The position numbers and the translations under genes were made by a program. A stretch of DNA of 64,000 nt from Pseudomonadota bacterium (GTDB lineage: Bacteria; Desulfobacterota; Desulfobacteria; Desulfobacterales; Desulfolunaceae). The notes under the pieces were generated by a model that made no database searches, had not been told where the DNA came from, and saw only the letters and a program-made list of their open reading frames with translations. Positions 41,401 to 49,792 of the stretch are shown in pieces. Position 1 is the first letter of the stretch; the number at the start of each line of letters is the position of its first letter. The stretch lies in NCBI GenBank assembly GCA_018818835.1, contig JAHIRD010000141.1, forward strand, positions 160,811 through 224,810, given 5' to 3'.

Positions 41401-43932
41401 GTTTATGCTGATCCCGAAGATCCTGAGGGCTTCAATGCCCAGTTCGATGGCTTCATGGGCGCTTCGGGTGGCCGTGTACAACGTGATCATGGTATTGTAT
41501 GCATTGGCCTTGTCTACGTTTGTCGCTGCGTGTTGGATGATGATGCCAAACAGTCTCTCAGCCTCAACAAAATCTCGATTGAGATAACGGCACTCCATGT
41601 GCTCGGTAAACAGGGCATAGGTCAGGTCGTAGTCCGTTTGCCAGGAATCGTGGGCGAGCATTGCGCTGCCTGAATCCAGGTAGTTCACGGCTGCAGCATA
41701 GGCCGTGGAATCTTTGGCCTTGATGCCTGCCATGAGATTGAGCTCCGCCAATTGGGTCCTCTGATTCTGGTCGGATATGTGAGAGGTCGCCTGGTTTAGC
41801 TGATCACAGATGGAAAAAATTCGGTTGAAACGTTTTTCTGGCCCTGTGTTTCCAAGGTCAAACATTCCGATTTGATAATGAGTACGTTCTCGTTCAGCCG
41901 TGGAAAGGAGTGAATGTGCAGCTTCCTGAATGCGATCATGATAAAATCCATAGTACTCTCCGGTACGGCTGACCAGCCCGTCTTGCATGAGAGAACCCAT
42001 GATATCTACAATCTCATCAATGGACCGTTGGGAAATCACCCTCAGAGTGTCGAGATTAAATCTGTTGCCAATGCAGGCACAACGTGTGATTATTTCAAGG
42101 GATTCCGGGGATAATTCATTGAGTTTGTCCGTTAAAAACGTCACGACATTTTCGGTGGCGTCCAATTGCTGAATTTTTTCGATGCTCCAGGACCATCCCC
42201 TGCTGCTATCAAAACAAAGGTATTTTTTATCGTACAGTGTTTTTAAAAATTGATTGATAAAAAAGGGGTTACCCTGGGTCTTCGTAAAAATGGCCTGGGC
42301 CAGGGCCAGGGCTGTTTCGGGTTCGCAACGCATGGAAGAGATGACCCATTGTCTGATGTCGTCGGGCTTAAGGGCCTCCAGATGAATCGTTTGTAAAGGA
42401 ATACCGACAGCGTCAATGACCCCGGGGTGTTGCAATGAGATCTCCTTGTCACGGTATGCACCGACAAAGAGAAAACAGGACAGACGTCGATCCCTTACGA
42501 TGGCTGAAATGAGGTTGAGGCTTGCACGGTCCGCCCATTGAAGGTCATCCAAGAACATAACCAGGGGGTGGGCTTGATCAGCGAAAATATGGACAAAATT
42601 TTTAAACACCAAATTGAAGCGGTTTTGCATTTCATCAGGCCCAAGATCCGGAATGTCCGGCTGTTTGCCGATGATCAGCTCAATTTCAGGAATAACATCC
42701 GTTATAATTTTCCCGTTGGGCCCCAAGGCTGTCTGAATCAGCGTTTTCCAGGCCCTGAGCTGTGTATTATTTTCTGCGAACAGTTGAAGGGTCAGACTCT
42801 GAAACGCTTGTATGAAAGCGCTGTAAGGCACGCCTTGCTGGAACTGGTCAAATTTCCCGGCGATGTAATATCCCTTTTTCGCTACAGCGGGTTTATAAAG
42901 CTCGTTGACCAGGGCGGATTTCCCGATGCCCGGGTCACCGGTCACCATGACCAATTCAACGGAGCCGAGGCGGATTCGGTCAAAGGCCTTATGAAGAAGG
43001 TCTAGTGACTTATCCCGGCCCACCAGGTGGCGTGGAAGGTTAAGATGAAGCGGTATATCCTGGGAGCCCAAAGCAAAAGGCTCGATACGGCCGTTCAAAT
43101 GCAGTTGGCGAAGGCATTCATGAAGATCAACCCCAAGACCCATGCAGTTCTGATATCGATCTGACGGTGATTTTGACAAGAGTTTCATGACAATATCGGA
43201 AACAGAAACAGGGATATCGGGTTTGAGCGAAGACGGGGGCATAGGTATCTTGGCAATATGGCCGTGGATGATTTCCATGGGTTCCATGGATCGGAAGGGC
43301 ACCATGCCTGTAAGCATCTCGTAAAAAGTCACACCCAGGGAATACAGGTCCGTCCGGTAGTCCACATCGCAATTTATCCGACCGGTTTGTTCCGGTGAGA
43401 TATACGCCAACGTCCCCTCCATGACAGCGGGGTTTGTGATCTCTTTGGGGTCATGGAACATTTCAGCTGAGATTCCGAAATCAGTGATTTTTAGTATATC
43501 CGAGTCTCGGTTCAAAAGGATATTGTGGGGTTTAATGTCTCGGTGGGAAATATTGATTTGATGCAGCTCCCCCAGGATCTCAGCCAGTCTTATAGCCAAG
43601 CCAAGAAAACGCTCCACGGTAAAACCGTCAATCAAAATTTCCTTGAGCGAAATCCCTCCGAAATCCTCAAGTATAAGGACCGGAAGACCATTGCATTGTA
43701 TGAAATCTATGGATTTTACAATGCCGTCCAAGGTTATGCTTCGGATAAGTTCATATTCGTGTTTTAAGCGGGCAATGGCCGAAGGAGAAGGATCCATGAT
43801 CCTGATGACCTTGATAATGACGGTCTCATCCCCTCCTGTTTTGCAGGCTCTGTAAACGGCAGAGTGGTGTGTTTTCCCAAGTTGTTCCAAAACCGAATAG
43901 CCTGGAAAATTCATTTCATCATTGAGATCCAT
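38452..43932 (-). CDS. Ser/Thr kinase - AAA ATPase - GAF - PAS - HD-GYP multidomain protein
   Basis: An 1,826-residue signalling protein. About 10-275 is a Hanks-type kinase with Lys in VIIKV (41), HRDIKPHN (130-137), DFG (151-153) and ISPEQ. About 300-560 is an AAA ATPase with Walker A GDPGIGKS (332-339) and LFLDDLQWADRA. About 560-1250 is helical, TPR-like. GAF covers about 1290-1440 and PAS about 1460-1580. The end is HD-GYP (HDIGKVGVPD, HHEKWNGSGYPKG), a c-di-GMP phosphodiesterase. The usual relatives end in a histidine kinase or an adenylate or guanylate cyclase; ending in HD-GYP is unusual. No cognate partner is next to it. Confidence 0.9.
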   Translation of the reverse strand: MDLNDEMNFPGYSVLEQLGKTHHSAVYRACKTGGDETVIIKVIRIMDPSPSAIARLKHEYELIRSITLDGIVKSIDFIQCNGLPVLILEDFGGISLKEILIDGFTVERFLGLAIRLAEILGELHQINISHRDIKPHNILLNRDSDILKITDFGISAEMFHDPKEITNPAVMEGTLAYISPEQTGRINCDVDYRTDLYSLGVTFYEMLTGMVPFRSMEPMEIIHGHIAKIPMPPSSLKPDIPVSVSDIVMKLLSKSPSDRYQNCMGLGVDLHECLRQLHLNGRIEPFALGSQDIPLHLNLPRHLVGRDKSLDLLHKAFDRIRLGSVELVMVTGDPGIGKSALVNELYKPAVAKKGYYIAGKFDQFQQGVPYSAFIQAFQSLTLQLFAENNTQLRAWKTLIQTALGPNGKIITDVIPEIELIIGKQPDIPDLGPDEMQNRFNLVFKNFVHIFADQAHPLVMFLDDLQWADRASLNLISAIVRDRRLSCFLFVGAYRDKEISLQHPGVIDAVGIPLQTIHLEALKPDDIRQWVISSMRCEPETALALAQAIFTKTQGNPFFINQFLKTLYDKKYLCFDSSRGWSWSIEKIQQLDATENVVTFLTDKLNELSPESLEIITRCACIGNRFNLDTLRVISQRSIDEIVDIMGSLMQDGLVSRTGEYYGFYHDRIQEAAHSLLSTAERERTHYQIGMFDLGNTGPEKRFNRIFSICDQLNQATSHISDQNQRTQLAELNLMAGIKAKDSTAYAAAVNYLDSGSAMLAHDSWQTDYDLTYALFTEHMECRYLNRDFVEAERLFGIIIQHAATNVDKANAYNTMITLYTATRSAHEAIELGIEALRIFGISININVGVLPVITGVIRAKHRLEKIGLENIFDFPTMRDKELCAIHNLFLNISVPAFYVNSNLFALLVLKGFSSYIKHGLSPHASVTFIVVANLVQNVLGDYKLANRIGEMALKLDERFDNPRVSGMVQHAFAFFILHWKKHARFGLDMYAKTYELSMNTGNFIYAGHSICTTAQCRIMLGHPIDDVLNELNKHQDFMMLLKDPHVVSQYQLSRHVAMTLKGLIPVDHDLSGDAFNLSKTIDQFRQSGNSFGLSFMLYSKMLMRVWQKKFNEAQELGAELDQRIRALMGTQLVVNHYFNYSLILIVLLRQGERNRKKKFHALIRRNQRKLLKWSHLCPENFQHKYDLVTAELEGLNGNFHKAMEFYHAAIKGARKNGYLSDEALACEKLADFYLECDFSEEARVYIIRSHKAYVAWGATAMITKLQETYKAHFRLGGSLVHGDSHSATTSSDSLINTLDFSTIMKASQVISGEIMLDSLLKTTMHMSLSNAGAQRGYLIFESKGQLIVQASENIDTGEKKVLQSTPIEACEGLCPAIVNYVYHSGESLILANASEEGAFVNDPHVLRYRSKSVLCIPIKNKGRLACLLYMENNLTPEAFTPERLEILRVITTQTAISLQNARLYEDITNEISVRKEAEEAMRTSEEKYRTILEEMQDAYVETDFNGNIVFINPSVSTITGYTSSELIGSTIQKFISSSDHKKLEDYSCNIYKTGHPGKPLACNLISKNGTQIPLEIVTSLIRTKSGEIRGFRNVARNVSERKRLEHDLIESSKNVHAARTATILGLAKLAEYRDEDTGTHLERIREYARIIAQELAQKPEYKEYITPDYIGDIYNSAILHDIGKVGVPDAILLKPGKLTTEEFEIIKTHSTLGGDALRAVETKIEGQTFLTLSKEIAYYHHEKWNGSGYPKGLIGTDIPLSARIVALADVYDALTSKRVYKEAFSHQKAMDIIVKDRGTHFAPDVVDAFIVHADEFRRIREELPSD

Positions 43933-44293
43933 TGATTATGTATCGGTATGAGACGGGAAAAAATGAATGAATTTTATGAATAAATGAACATTTGAAACAT
44001 TTTGCTTTTGCAGATGACGTGATAGCTTATAATCGGCTGCCTTGTTATTACAAAAATGGAAAAATTGATTGCAGGTGCTAGTGAAAATCACATTCTGGTC
44101 AAATAAAGTTTATGGATTTGGATAATGAGATATGCTATCAGATTTAAGGCTAATCATGGATTTATCAGATGACAGCTTTGAAAGGGATTAACACTTAAGC
44201 AGGAAGAAAAACCACACCGTTTTCAGACATTTTTTTAGATGAATGAACCTGACGAATCAAGGCAAACATGAACATTAATTTAAGGAGACCGAA
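43933..44293. other. Intergenic region, AT-rich
   Basis: No gene is seen. A possible promoter TATAAT at 44028-44033 with a weak TTTTGC 16 bases upstream could drive the small peptide gene at 44294 through a long leader. Confidence 0.35.
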
Positions 44294-44431
44294 ATGATCC
44301 GACCGATTCGAATCACTGTTACTGTTCGACTGATGTTACTTGTTTTCTGCTTCACATGCGTGAGCTTCGCCCATAGTGCCCAGAAAATATCTGCAGAAAA
44401 ACTGATGCGTATTGCCCTGACGAAAATATGA
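44294..44431 (+). CDS. 45-residue secreted peptide
   Basis: A short frame with an excellent start (TAAGGAG 7 bases before ATG at 44294). The product is mostly a signal peptide: two arginines, a hydrophobic core (LMLLVFCFTCVSFA) and an AHSAQ-type cleavage site, leaving about 17 residues. It ends 22 bases before the DUF4019 gene, which also begins with a signal sequence. It may be a remnant of a duplicated leader or a small exported peptide. Nothing matches a known family. Confidence 0.45.
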   Translation: MIRPIRITVTVRLMLLVFCFTCVSFAHSAQKISAEKLMRIALTKI

Positions 44432-44453
44432 CCCTAAAAAAGGAGATCGTAAA

Positions 44454-44876
44454 ATGATAGGTCGAATGGTGTTGGTTATCATGGGAGTTCTGATTGTTTC
44501 CAGCGTCTCTTTACAGGCATCGGAACCTGAGAAAATACAAACAGCCGTGGCTTCTGCCGAAAAGTGGCTTTCCATTGTGGATGAAGGAAAGTACGGTGAA
44601 AGCTGGGAACACGCGGCCGAATATTTCAGGAATGCCATCAATCAGGAGAAGTGGACCCAGTCCCTTAAGGCCGTGCGTGAACCTCTTGGCAAGCTCATCT
44701 CACGGACAGTTACTCGAATAACCTACGAGACAGCTCTGCCCGGTGCACCGGATGGTGAGTATGTCGTGATCCAATTCTCAACGTCCCTGGAACGAAAAAA
44801 AACAGCCATGGAAACAGTCACCCCCATGCTGGACAAGGATGGGACCTGGAGAGTGTCAGGTTACTATATCAAATAA
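44454..44876 (+). CDS. DUF4019-domain exported protein
   Basis: A 140-residue protein with a signal peptide (ends near SLQAS) and a DUF4019 domain: WLSIVDEGKYGESWEHAAEYFR, then GEYVVIQFSTSLERKK, then PMLDKDGTWRVSGYYIK. The function is unknown. AGGAGA precedes the ATG. It follows the 45-residue peptide by 22 bases. Confidence 0.85.
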   Translation: MIGRMVLVIMGVLIVSSVSLQASEPEKIQTAVASAEKWLSIVDEGKYGESWEHAAEYFRNAINQEKWTQSLKAVREPLGKLISRTVTRITYETALPGAPDGEYVVIQFSTSLERKKTAMETVTPMLDKDGTWRVSGYYIK

Positions 44877-45010
44877 AGATGGCGTCAGCCAACCGTTGAC
44901 TAAACATCTATCGATGCAATACAATGAATTCACGCCGGTTGGTAACGACTGCAACATAATCAATCGGCTGTTGGTTGTATCACCCCTACAGTTTAGATTG
45001 GAGCAAGCCT

Positions 45011-45475
45011 TTGAATAATAACGATATATTGCGACGGATCCGCTACGCCCTTGATTTTAACGATTCGAAAATGATTGATATATTTGGCAAGGCGGACCAT
45101 GAGGTAACGCGTGAGCAGATCAGTGCGTGGTTAAAAAAAGAAGACGACCCGGCATACCGGAAATGCAATGACACTCAGATGACGATTTTTCTAAATGGTT
45201 TAATTAACGATAGGCGAGGTAAAAAAGAAGAGCCACATCCTGACCCGGGGCTGCCTTTAACCAACAATATTATTTTCAGAAAAATAAAAATTGCTTTAGA
45301 CCTGAAAGCTGAAGATATTTTGGCAATGATGGATCTGGCAAATTTTCACATCAGCAAACACGAATTAAGCGCTTTTTTCCGAAGGCCGGATCATAAACAC
45401 TATCGTGACTGTAAAGATCAGATTTTGCGTAATTTTATACAAGGGGTGCAGGCTAAATATCGAGCTGATCTTTAA
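45011..45475 (+). CDS. DUF1456-family protein (YehS-like)
   Basis: A 154-residue cytosolic protein with two related halves, each about 70 residues: NNDILRRIRYALDFNDSKMIDIFG, and NNIIFRKIKIALDLKAEDILAMM. Both end with an LxxF/W-type motif (ISAWLKKE, LSAFFRRPD). The start is a TTG at 45011, with GGAG at 45000-45003. The length then matches the E. coli YehS family. The function is unknown. Confidence 0.85.
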   Translation: MNNNDILRRIRYALDFNDSKMIDIFGKADHEVTREQISAWLKKEDDPAYRKCNDTQMTIFLNGLINDRRGKKEEPHPDPGLPLTNNIIFRKIKIALDLKAEDILAMMDLANFHISKHELSAFFRRPDHKHYRDCKDQILRNFIQGVQAKYRADL

Positions 45476-45564
45476 ATGGCATCAACGTTCACGCGCATAT
45501 GGACGGACGTGGAGCTGTACCAATTAAAAATAATTACCCAGAACCCAAAAGCCAGGAACAAGAG

Positions 45565-46500
45565 ATGCCCACACATAACCTGAAAGATTGGCAGCATCCT
45601 CACGATTTTACGATCAAAAATAAAAAAGGTGAGCGACGGACACATTGGGTGTTAATTCTGACAGCCGTGACCATGGTTGTAGAAATCGTGGCCGGAAGTG
45701 TCTACGGTTCCATGGCACTTCTTGCCGATGGCTGGCATATGGGCACCCATGTGGCGGCCTTTGTGATAACTATTTTTGCTTACCGATACACCCGAAAGCA
45801 TGCCCATAACCCTGCCTATGCCTTTGGAACGGGTAAGGTCAATGTTCTGGGAGGGTTTGCAAGCGCTGTTGCATTGGCTGTTGTGGCGTTGGTCATGTCC
45901 GTGGAATCTTTGCAACGCATAATCCATCCCCAGGTCATCCATTTTAATGAGGCCATTGTTGTTGCCGTCATTGGCTTGGGGGTTAACCTGGTCTCTGCAT
46001 TCCTCCTAAAAGACAATCATGAGCATGATCCTCACCATGATAATGATCATCATCATGATCATAATTTGAAAGCCGCCTATTTTCATGTTCTGGCCGATGC
46101 CTTGACATCCTTACTGGCCATCGTCGCTTTGGCTTCTGGGAAATATTTCGGATGGGACCGGATGGACCCCATTATGGGCATTGTCGGGGCACTTATTATT
46201 ACCCGGTGGTCCTTTGGCTTAATGAAGCAAACAAGCCCGATACTACTGGATGCAAGCATTGGGAGTGCTCATCATGCCAAAATCATGCAAGCCATAGAAC
46301 AGGATCCCGATAATCGAATATCCGATCTCCATGTCTGGAACGTAGGGGGCAATCATTATGCGGCAATCATTTCGATCGTGACCCATTTCCCAAAACCCAC
46401 GGAACACTACAAAAAATTATTGTCTGATTTTAGTGAATTGTCTCACATAAGTATCGAAATTAACGAATGCAAGGAGGAGCCTTGCAGCACAGTGTCCTAA
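45565..46500 (+). CDS. CDF-family divalent metal exporter, DmeF-like
   Basis: A 311-residue inner-membrane transporter of the cation diffusion facilitator family. Six helices start near residue 30. The metal-site residues of TM2 (HMGTHVAAF) and TM5 (HVLADALTSL) are present. A long histidine-rich loop between TM4 and TM5 (NHEHDPHHDNDHHHDHN) marks the DmeF branch, exporters of cobalt and nickel. The start at 45565 is preferred because the upstream ATG lacks a good ribosome-binding site and the resulting protein starts at the usual place. No regulator is next to it. Confidence 0.88.
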   Translation: MPTHNLKDWQHPHDFTIKNKKGERRTHWVLILTAVTMVVEIVAGSVYGSMALLADGWHMGTHVAAFVITIFAYRYTRKHAHNPAYAFGTGKVNVLGGFASAVALAVVALVMSVESLQRIIHPQVIHFNEAIVVAVIGLGVNLVSAFLLKDNHEHDPHHDNDHHHDHNLKAAYFHVLADALTSLLAIVALASGKYFGWDRMDPIMGIVGALIITRWSFGLMKQTSPILLDASIGSAHHAKIMQAIEQDPDNRISDLHVWNVGGNHYAAIISIVTHFPKPTEHYKKLLSDFSELSHISIEINECKEEPCSTVS

Positions 46501-46557
46501 ATTTTATAAATCGGCATTTGATTCTTTGAAATCAATTCCATAGAACCGGATACGATA

Positions 46558-47556
46558 ATGTATATCGCCAGGACAGAATCAAAGGGTAAACGGTCTTTTT
46601 CCATACGGACATCCTATCTGGCAAATGGGGTCTATCTGAGCCGCGAGCTGATGGATCTGGGCCCGGACCCTGGGGCCTTTGTCCGATATCCCCATGGGCG
46701 CTCCTTTTATCTGGACGCCTTGATCGAAGAAACATTGAGATCCATGGGTGAGATCGTGGATTACGACAATCTTGAGAGGATCTTCTGGCCCTTTATCCGG
46801 CCCCATGTCAGGCAGCGCTATGAACGTGCCCGTTCCCGGGATGGGGAAAGGGTGGAGGACACTTCTGTTTCTGGAATTCATATGTTCGATAAGCGGAGAA
46901 TGTCCTATCTGAGGACAGGGAGCATGAACCAGCAGCAGATTGACAAGGTGCCGGGCACGATGTTCCGATTTCTTTCTGAAAAATCACGGGACGAACTGGA
47001 GCAGCGGTTTATGGCCGATGAACGTTCCCTGTCAGCCAAGGAGATTAAGTCCTATGTCTTCGTGATTTTCGACCTCCAACGCCATTTCAATACCCTTTTT
47101 GCCCGTGAAATGCCCCAGGCCCTGGACCAGGACAGGGTGGCGGACCATCTGCTCAGCGATATCTGTGCACTGAACAGAGACACGGCGTTCTGGGCAGGTA
47201 TGACCATGGGAACCTCTCTTCACGATTACCTGATCCGATACCTGATCATGTTTTTTGACACGGAATACCAACGTCCCCGTTTTCTTGAAGACCTGGAATC
47301 CGCCCGGATGAACAGGCGGCGTTATCACCGTCAGACCATCCTGAACCGGCAGCGTCCCGGGGATCAGGCCTATGCCGAAGCAAGTGCCGTGTTCGGTTTG
47401 CCGGTAGCGGATTTGAAAGCCATGACCAAACGCGACATCCAACGCTTATACAGAAAAAAAGCCCGGGACGTTCATCCTGATCAGGGCGGCTCCCACGAGC
47501 TCTTCATCCGGCTGTCAGGGCTTTATGAAGAGCTTCTCGCCTTGCTTAAACCATAG
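46558..47556 (+). CDS. J-domain protein
   Basis: A 332-residue protein. The C-terminal about 60 residues form a J domain with the HPD motif (KKARDVHPDQGG) that stimulates Hsp70 ATPase. The first about 260 residues are of no recognised family; they are rich in charged residues and conserved-looking tyrosines and arginines. It may recruit DnaK to a specific client. No classical DnaJ zinc region or glycine-rich region is present. Confidence 0.75.
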   Translation: MYIARTESKGKRSFSIRTSYLANGVYLSRELMDLGPDPGAFVRYPHGRSFYLDALIEETLRSMGEIVDYDNLERIFWPFIRPHVRQRYERARSRDGERVEDTSVSGIHMFDKRRMSYLRTGSMNQQQIDKVPGTMFRFLSEKSRDELEQRFMADERSLSAKEIKSYVFVIFDLQRHFNTLFAREMPQALDQDRVADHLLSDICALNRDTAFWAGMTMGTSLHDYLIRYLIMFFDTEYQRPRFLEDLESARMNRRRYHRQTILNRQRPGDQAYAEASAVFGLPVADLKAMTKRDIQRLYRKKARDVHPDQGGSHELFIRLSGLYEELLALLKP

Positions 47557-47595
47557 GCGGCTTGATCAGATGTTTTAAAATCTAAATAAAGATTT

Positions 47596-47796
47596 TCAGA
47601 GGGTGTATGTCCACTCGGTGGGCATAGGGTATAGGCGTTTTTTGCGTTTGGTCATGCAGGCGATGCACTGACAATCAATGTCAAAGGGGTGAGGGCCTTT
47701 TCGCACGGAAAGCTCGAATGTCCAGTCGATGAGGTTGAATACTCTGATCCTGTCTTTTGAGCCTGGCAAGTATGTATTGTTTTGTTTTTGATTCAT
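47596..47796 (-). CDS. 66-residue protein with C-x-C-x2-C pattern
   Basis: A short frame starting 2 bases past the stop of the nucleotidyltransferase-fold gene. The product carries DIDCQCIACMTKRKKR, a compact cysteine pattern followed by a basic stretch, which would fit a small metal-binding protein. No family is recognised. Because it lies so close behind its neighbour, it may be cotranscribed as a partner. Confidence 0.45.
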   Translation of the reverse strand: MNQKQNNTYLPGSKDRIRVFNLIDWTFELSVRKGPHPFDIDCQCIACMTKRKKRLYPMPTEWTYTL

Positions 47797-47798
47797 CT

Positions 47799-48365
47799 TT
47801 ATTCGCCAATATATTTTATAATGAGTTCACCCTGTCTGTACTTTTCTGCAAAATACCTGATTCGCTGATAATCCAGCGCTTCAAACTCATCGGATAAACC
47901 GAATTCAGAAATGGTTTTGAAGAATTCTGCGATATCCGATTCGTCTTTGAGCTGTCTTTCTTTATTGTTGGCGATGGCAAGTAGTTTTAAGATAATGTAA
48001 TCCGAAGGCTGAATAACACGTATCTTCCCAATGATTTCAGCATCTATAAGGACACTTCGATTTAACATGTCCCGGCCTTCCTCTGTGTCCACAAGCATGA
48101 AATCGACTTTGCCGAATATGTCATAATCGGAATCAAACTGCGCAAATGACTGTGATTTTTGAAAGCAGGTATAACCCGATTCGGTCATAATCTCCAGAAT
48201 GTGATTCCAATGAGCCGCATCTGTCATGAAATCAATATCCACGGTATGCCGGGGCAGGCCGAAAAAACCAAGGGCAAAGGCACCGATGAGGCAAACTGGA
48301 ATGTTGTTTTCAACAAAGTTTTCCGAAAGTATGGATATCATGGATGTCAGTTTATTTTTTTCCAA
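47799..48365 (-). CDS. Nucleotidyltransferase-fold protein (AbiEii/DUF6036-like)
   Basis: A 188-residue protein. The core GAFALGFFGLPRHTVDIDFMT has the G[G/A]xAL...R.T.DiD pattern of the minimal nucleotidyltransferase fold, with two aspartates for metal binding. It is of the sort found as toxins in AbiE-like or MNT systems and in small orphan proteins. A typical antitoxin is not next to it; the 66-residue protein behind it could be a partner, but this is speculative. Confidence 0.72.
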   Translation of the reverse strand: MEKNKLTSMISILSENFVENNIPVCLIGAFALGFFGLPRHTVDIDFMTDAAHWNHILEIMTESGYTCFQKSQSFAQFDSDYDIFGKVDFMLVDTEEGRDMLNRSVLIDAEIIGKIRVIQPSDYIILKLLAIANNKERQLKDESDIAEFFKTISEFGLSDEFEALDYQRIRYFAEKYRQGELIIKYIGE

Positions 48366-48691
48366 AGGAACCCCTGTATCGTTACATTTTGTTCATCATA
48401 AGGTTGTCGCGTTTTCAATGTCAAAGGAAAAAATGATATCCGGTTGTGCAGTTCGCTCCAGTAGTTAATATTATGTAGAACATTTTCAGACCCTCTCTGC
48501 GAGAATAAAAAATACACCGAACTCGTTCTTGAATCTGAACGTTTATAAGGGATGGTGAGCGTCCCCAGGTTGGACCCTGGGGACGAGATTGAATAAATAT
48601 TTTTGAGAGTTACAGCCTTTTTTTCGAGGGCATCAATTGGGTTTACTGCAACGCACAAAGCCCTTGCGGCAACCTAAATGCACATGGATAT
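48366..48691. other. Intergenic region with hairpin
   Basis: No gene is credible here. An inverted repeat, cgtccccag (48560-48568) with ctggggacg (48577-48585), is the one structure seen. It may mark the end of the ferredoxin operon but is not followed by a T-run. Confidence 0.4.
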
Positions 48692-49765
48692 TTAAAACTC
48701 AATCCCTCTGTTAACGGCCATGTTCATCATCTGTTCACCGCTGGTTGCAGGGGGGACTTTCCGGTTTTGTTCGGGTTTCAATACCAGCTGGATTGCTTCG
48801 GACGGGCAGGTAGTCACGCACAGCCCGCATCCGATGCAGCGATCCAGGTTTACGGCAGCTTTTTCATCATCAGTCATGGAAAGCGCCCCCATCTGGCAGC
48901 GATCCAGGCAGGCTTCACATCCCACACATTCTTCATCGTTGATCGTCGCGTAATAATTTGAAAAAACCATTTCAGCGGGTTTGGGAAACAGATTCAGGGA
49001 TTTGAGAACGCCGCAGCAGTCGCCGCAGCAGTTGCACATGCCCCCGGGATTCTGGGCTGTGGCAGGCTGTGTCACAAGGCCATCTTCTTGAGCTTTGGTT
49101 AAAATTGCGATGGCCTCATCCAGAGAGACCTTTCGGCCCATGTCATGGTCAAGATAATACTGGGCCATGGAGCCGAACATAAAACAGGCTTCCATGGACT
49201 TACCGCATCCCGTATCCACTGTGGCTCTGAGTTTCCGGCAGATGCAATCGGTGACAACAATGGTTTTTTGCTTTTTCAGGAGTTCGCATGCATCTTCATA
49301 GGCGGCAACATTCTGGGTGACATCAATGGACTGCTGAATGGGAATCGTACGGAGAAATCCCCCGGCGTTTTTGGCCATGGCATGATAAAAGTCATTATCA
49401 AAATAGTTCTCCACCAGCTTTGCAAAGTCTTTGTCCAGTCGTTTGACCTGAAATTCAAACAACCCGTGGACAAAGGGGATGGCCCCGTATTTGGGGGTGG
49501 TATCCCCTTTTTTAACCCGGAAAAGGAGTCCCCGTTTGGCCATGTCCTCAAGTCGGGCCGATGTTTCATCAACCGGCCGGTTTATTCGCTGTGCAACGGA
49601 TTCAGGAAATTCCAGAATCGGTGAAAGGCTCAGAAACAGAGCCGCGTCCTCTTCTGAAAACATGGCTTTCAAAATGGTGATTTCTATTCCGGATTCCGTG
49701 GCCGGAAAACCCACAGAGTACTTATCCAGACGTTCCTGAAGCTCACGATAAATGTCTTTGCTCAT
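48692..49765 (-). CDS. Two-[4Fe-4S] ferredoxin-type protein with extra cysteine motifs
   Basis: A 357-residue cytosolic iron-sulfur protein. The C-terminal third has two classical 4Fe-4S motifs (CVGCEACLDRCQ and CIGCGLCVTTCP). Before it lie CICRKLRATVDTGCGKSMEACFMFG and CNCCGDCCGV, which may bind further clusters. The N-terminal about 90 residues look like a winged helix (ILKAMFSEEDAALFLSLSP...PVDETSARLEDMAKRGLL). It follows the old yellow enzyme gene by 27 bases in the TetR-led operon and could deliver electrons to it. Confidence 0.85.
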   Translation of the reverse strand: MSKDIYRELQERLDKYSVGFPATESGIEITILKAMFSEEDAALFLSLSPILEFPESVAQRINRPVDETSARLEDMAKRGLLFRVKKGDTTPKYGAIPFVHGLFEFQVKRLDKDFAKLVENYFDNDFYHAMAKNAGGFLRTIPIQQSIDVTQNVAAYEDACELLKKQKTIVVTDCICRKLRATVDTGCGKSMEACFMFGSMAQYYLDHDMGRKVSLDEAIAILTKAQEDGLVTQPATAQNPGGMCNCCGDCCGVLKSLNLFPKPAEMVFSNYYATINDEECVGCEACLDRCQMGALSMTDDEKAAVNLDRCIGCGLCVTTCPSEAIQLVLKPEQNRKVPPATSGEQMMNMAVNRGIEF

Positions 49766-49792
49766 TGTTCTCTCTCCTTGGATAATGGGTCA

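Noticed and set aside
48347..48658. 103-codon minus-strand frame ahead of the nucleotidyltransferase gene
   Set aside because: No ribosome-binding site, no family, and it includes a hairpin; judged non-coding.
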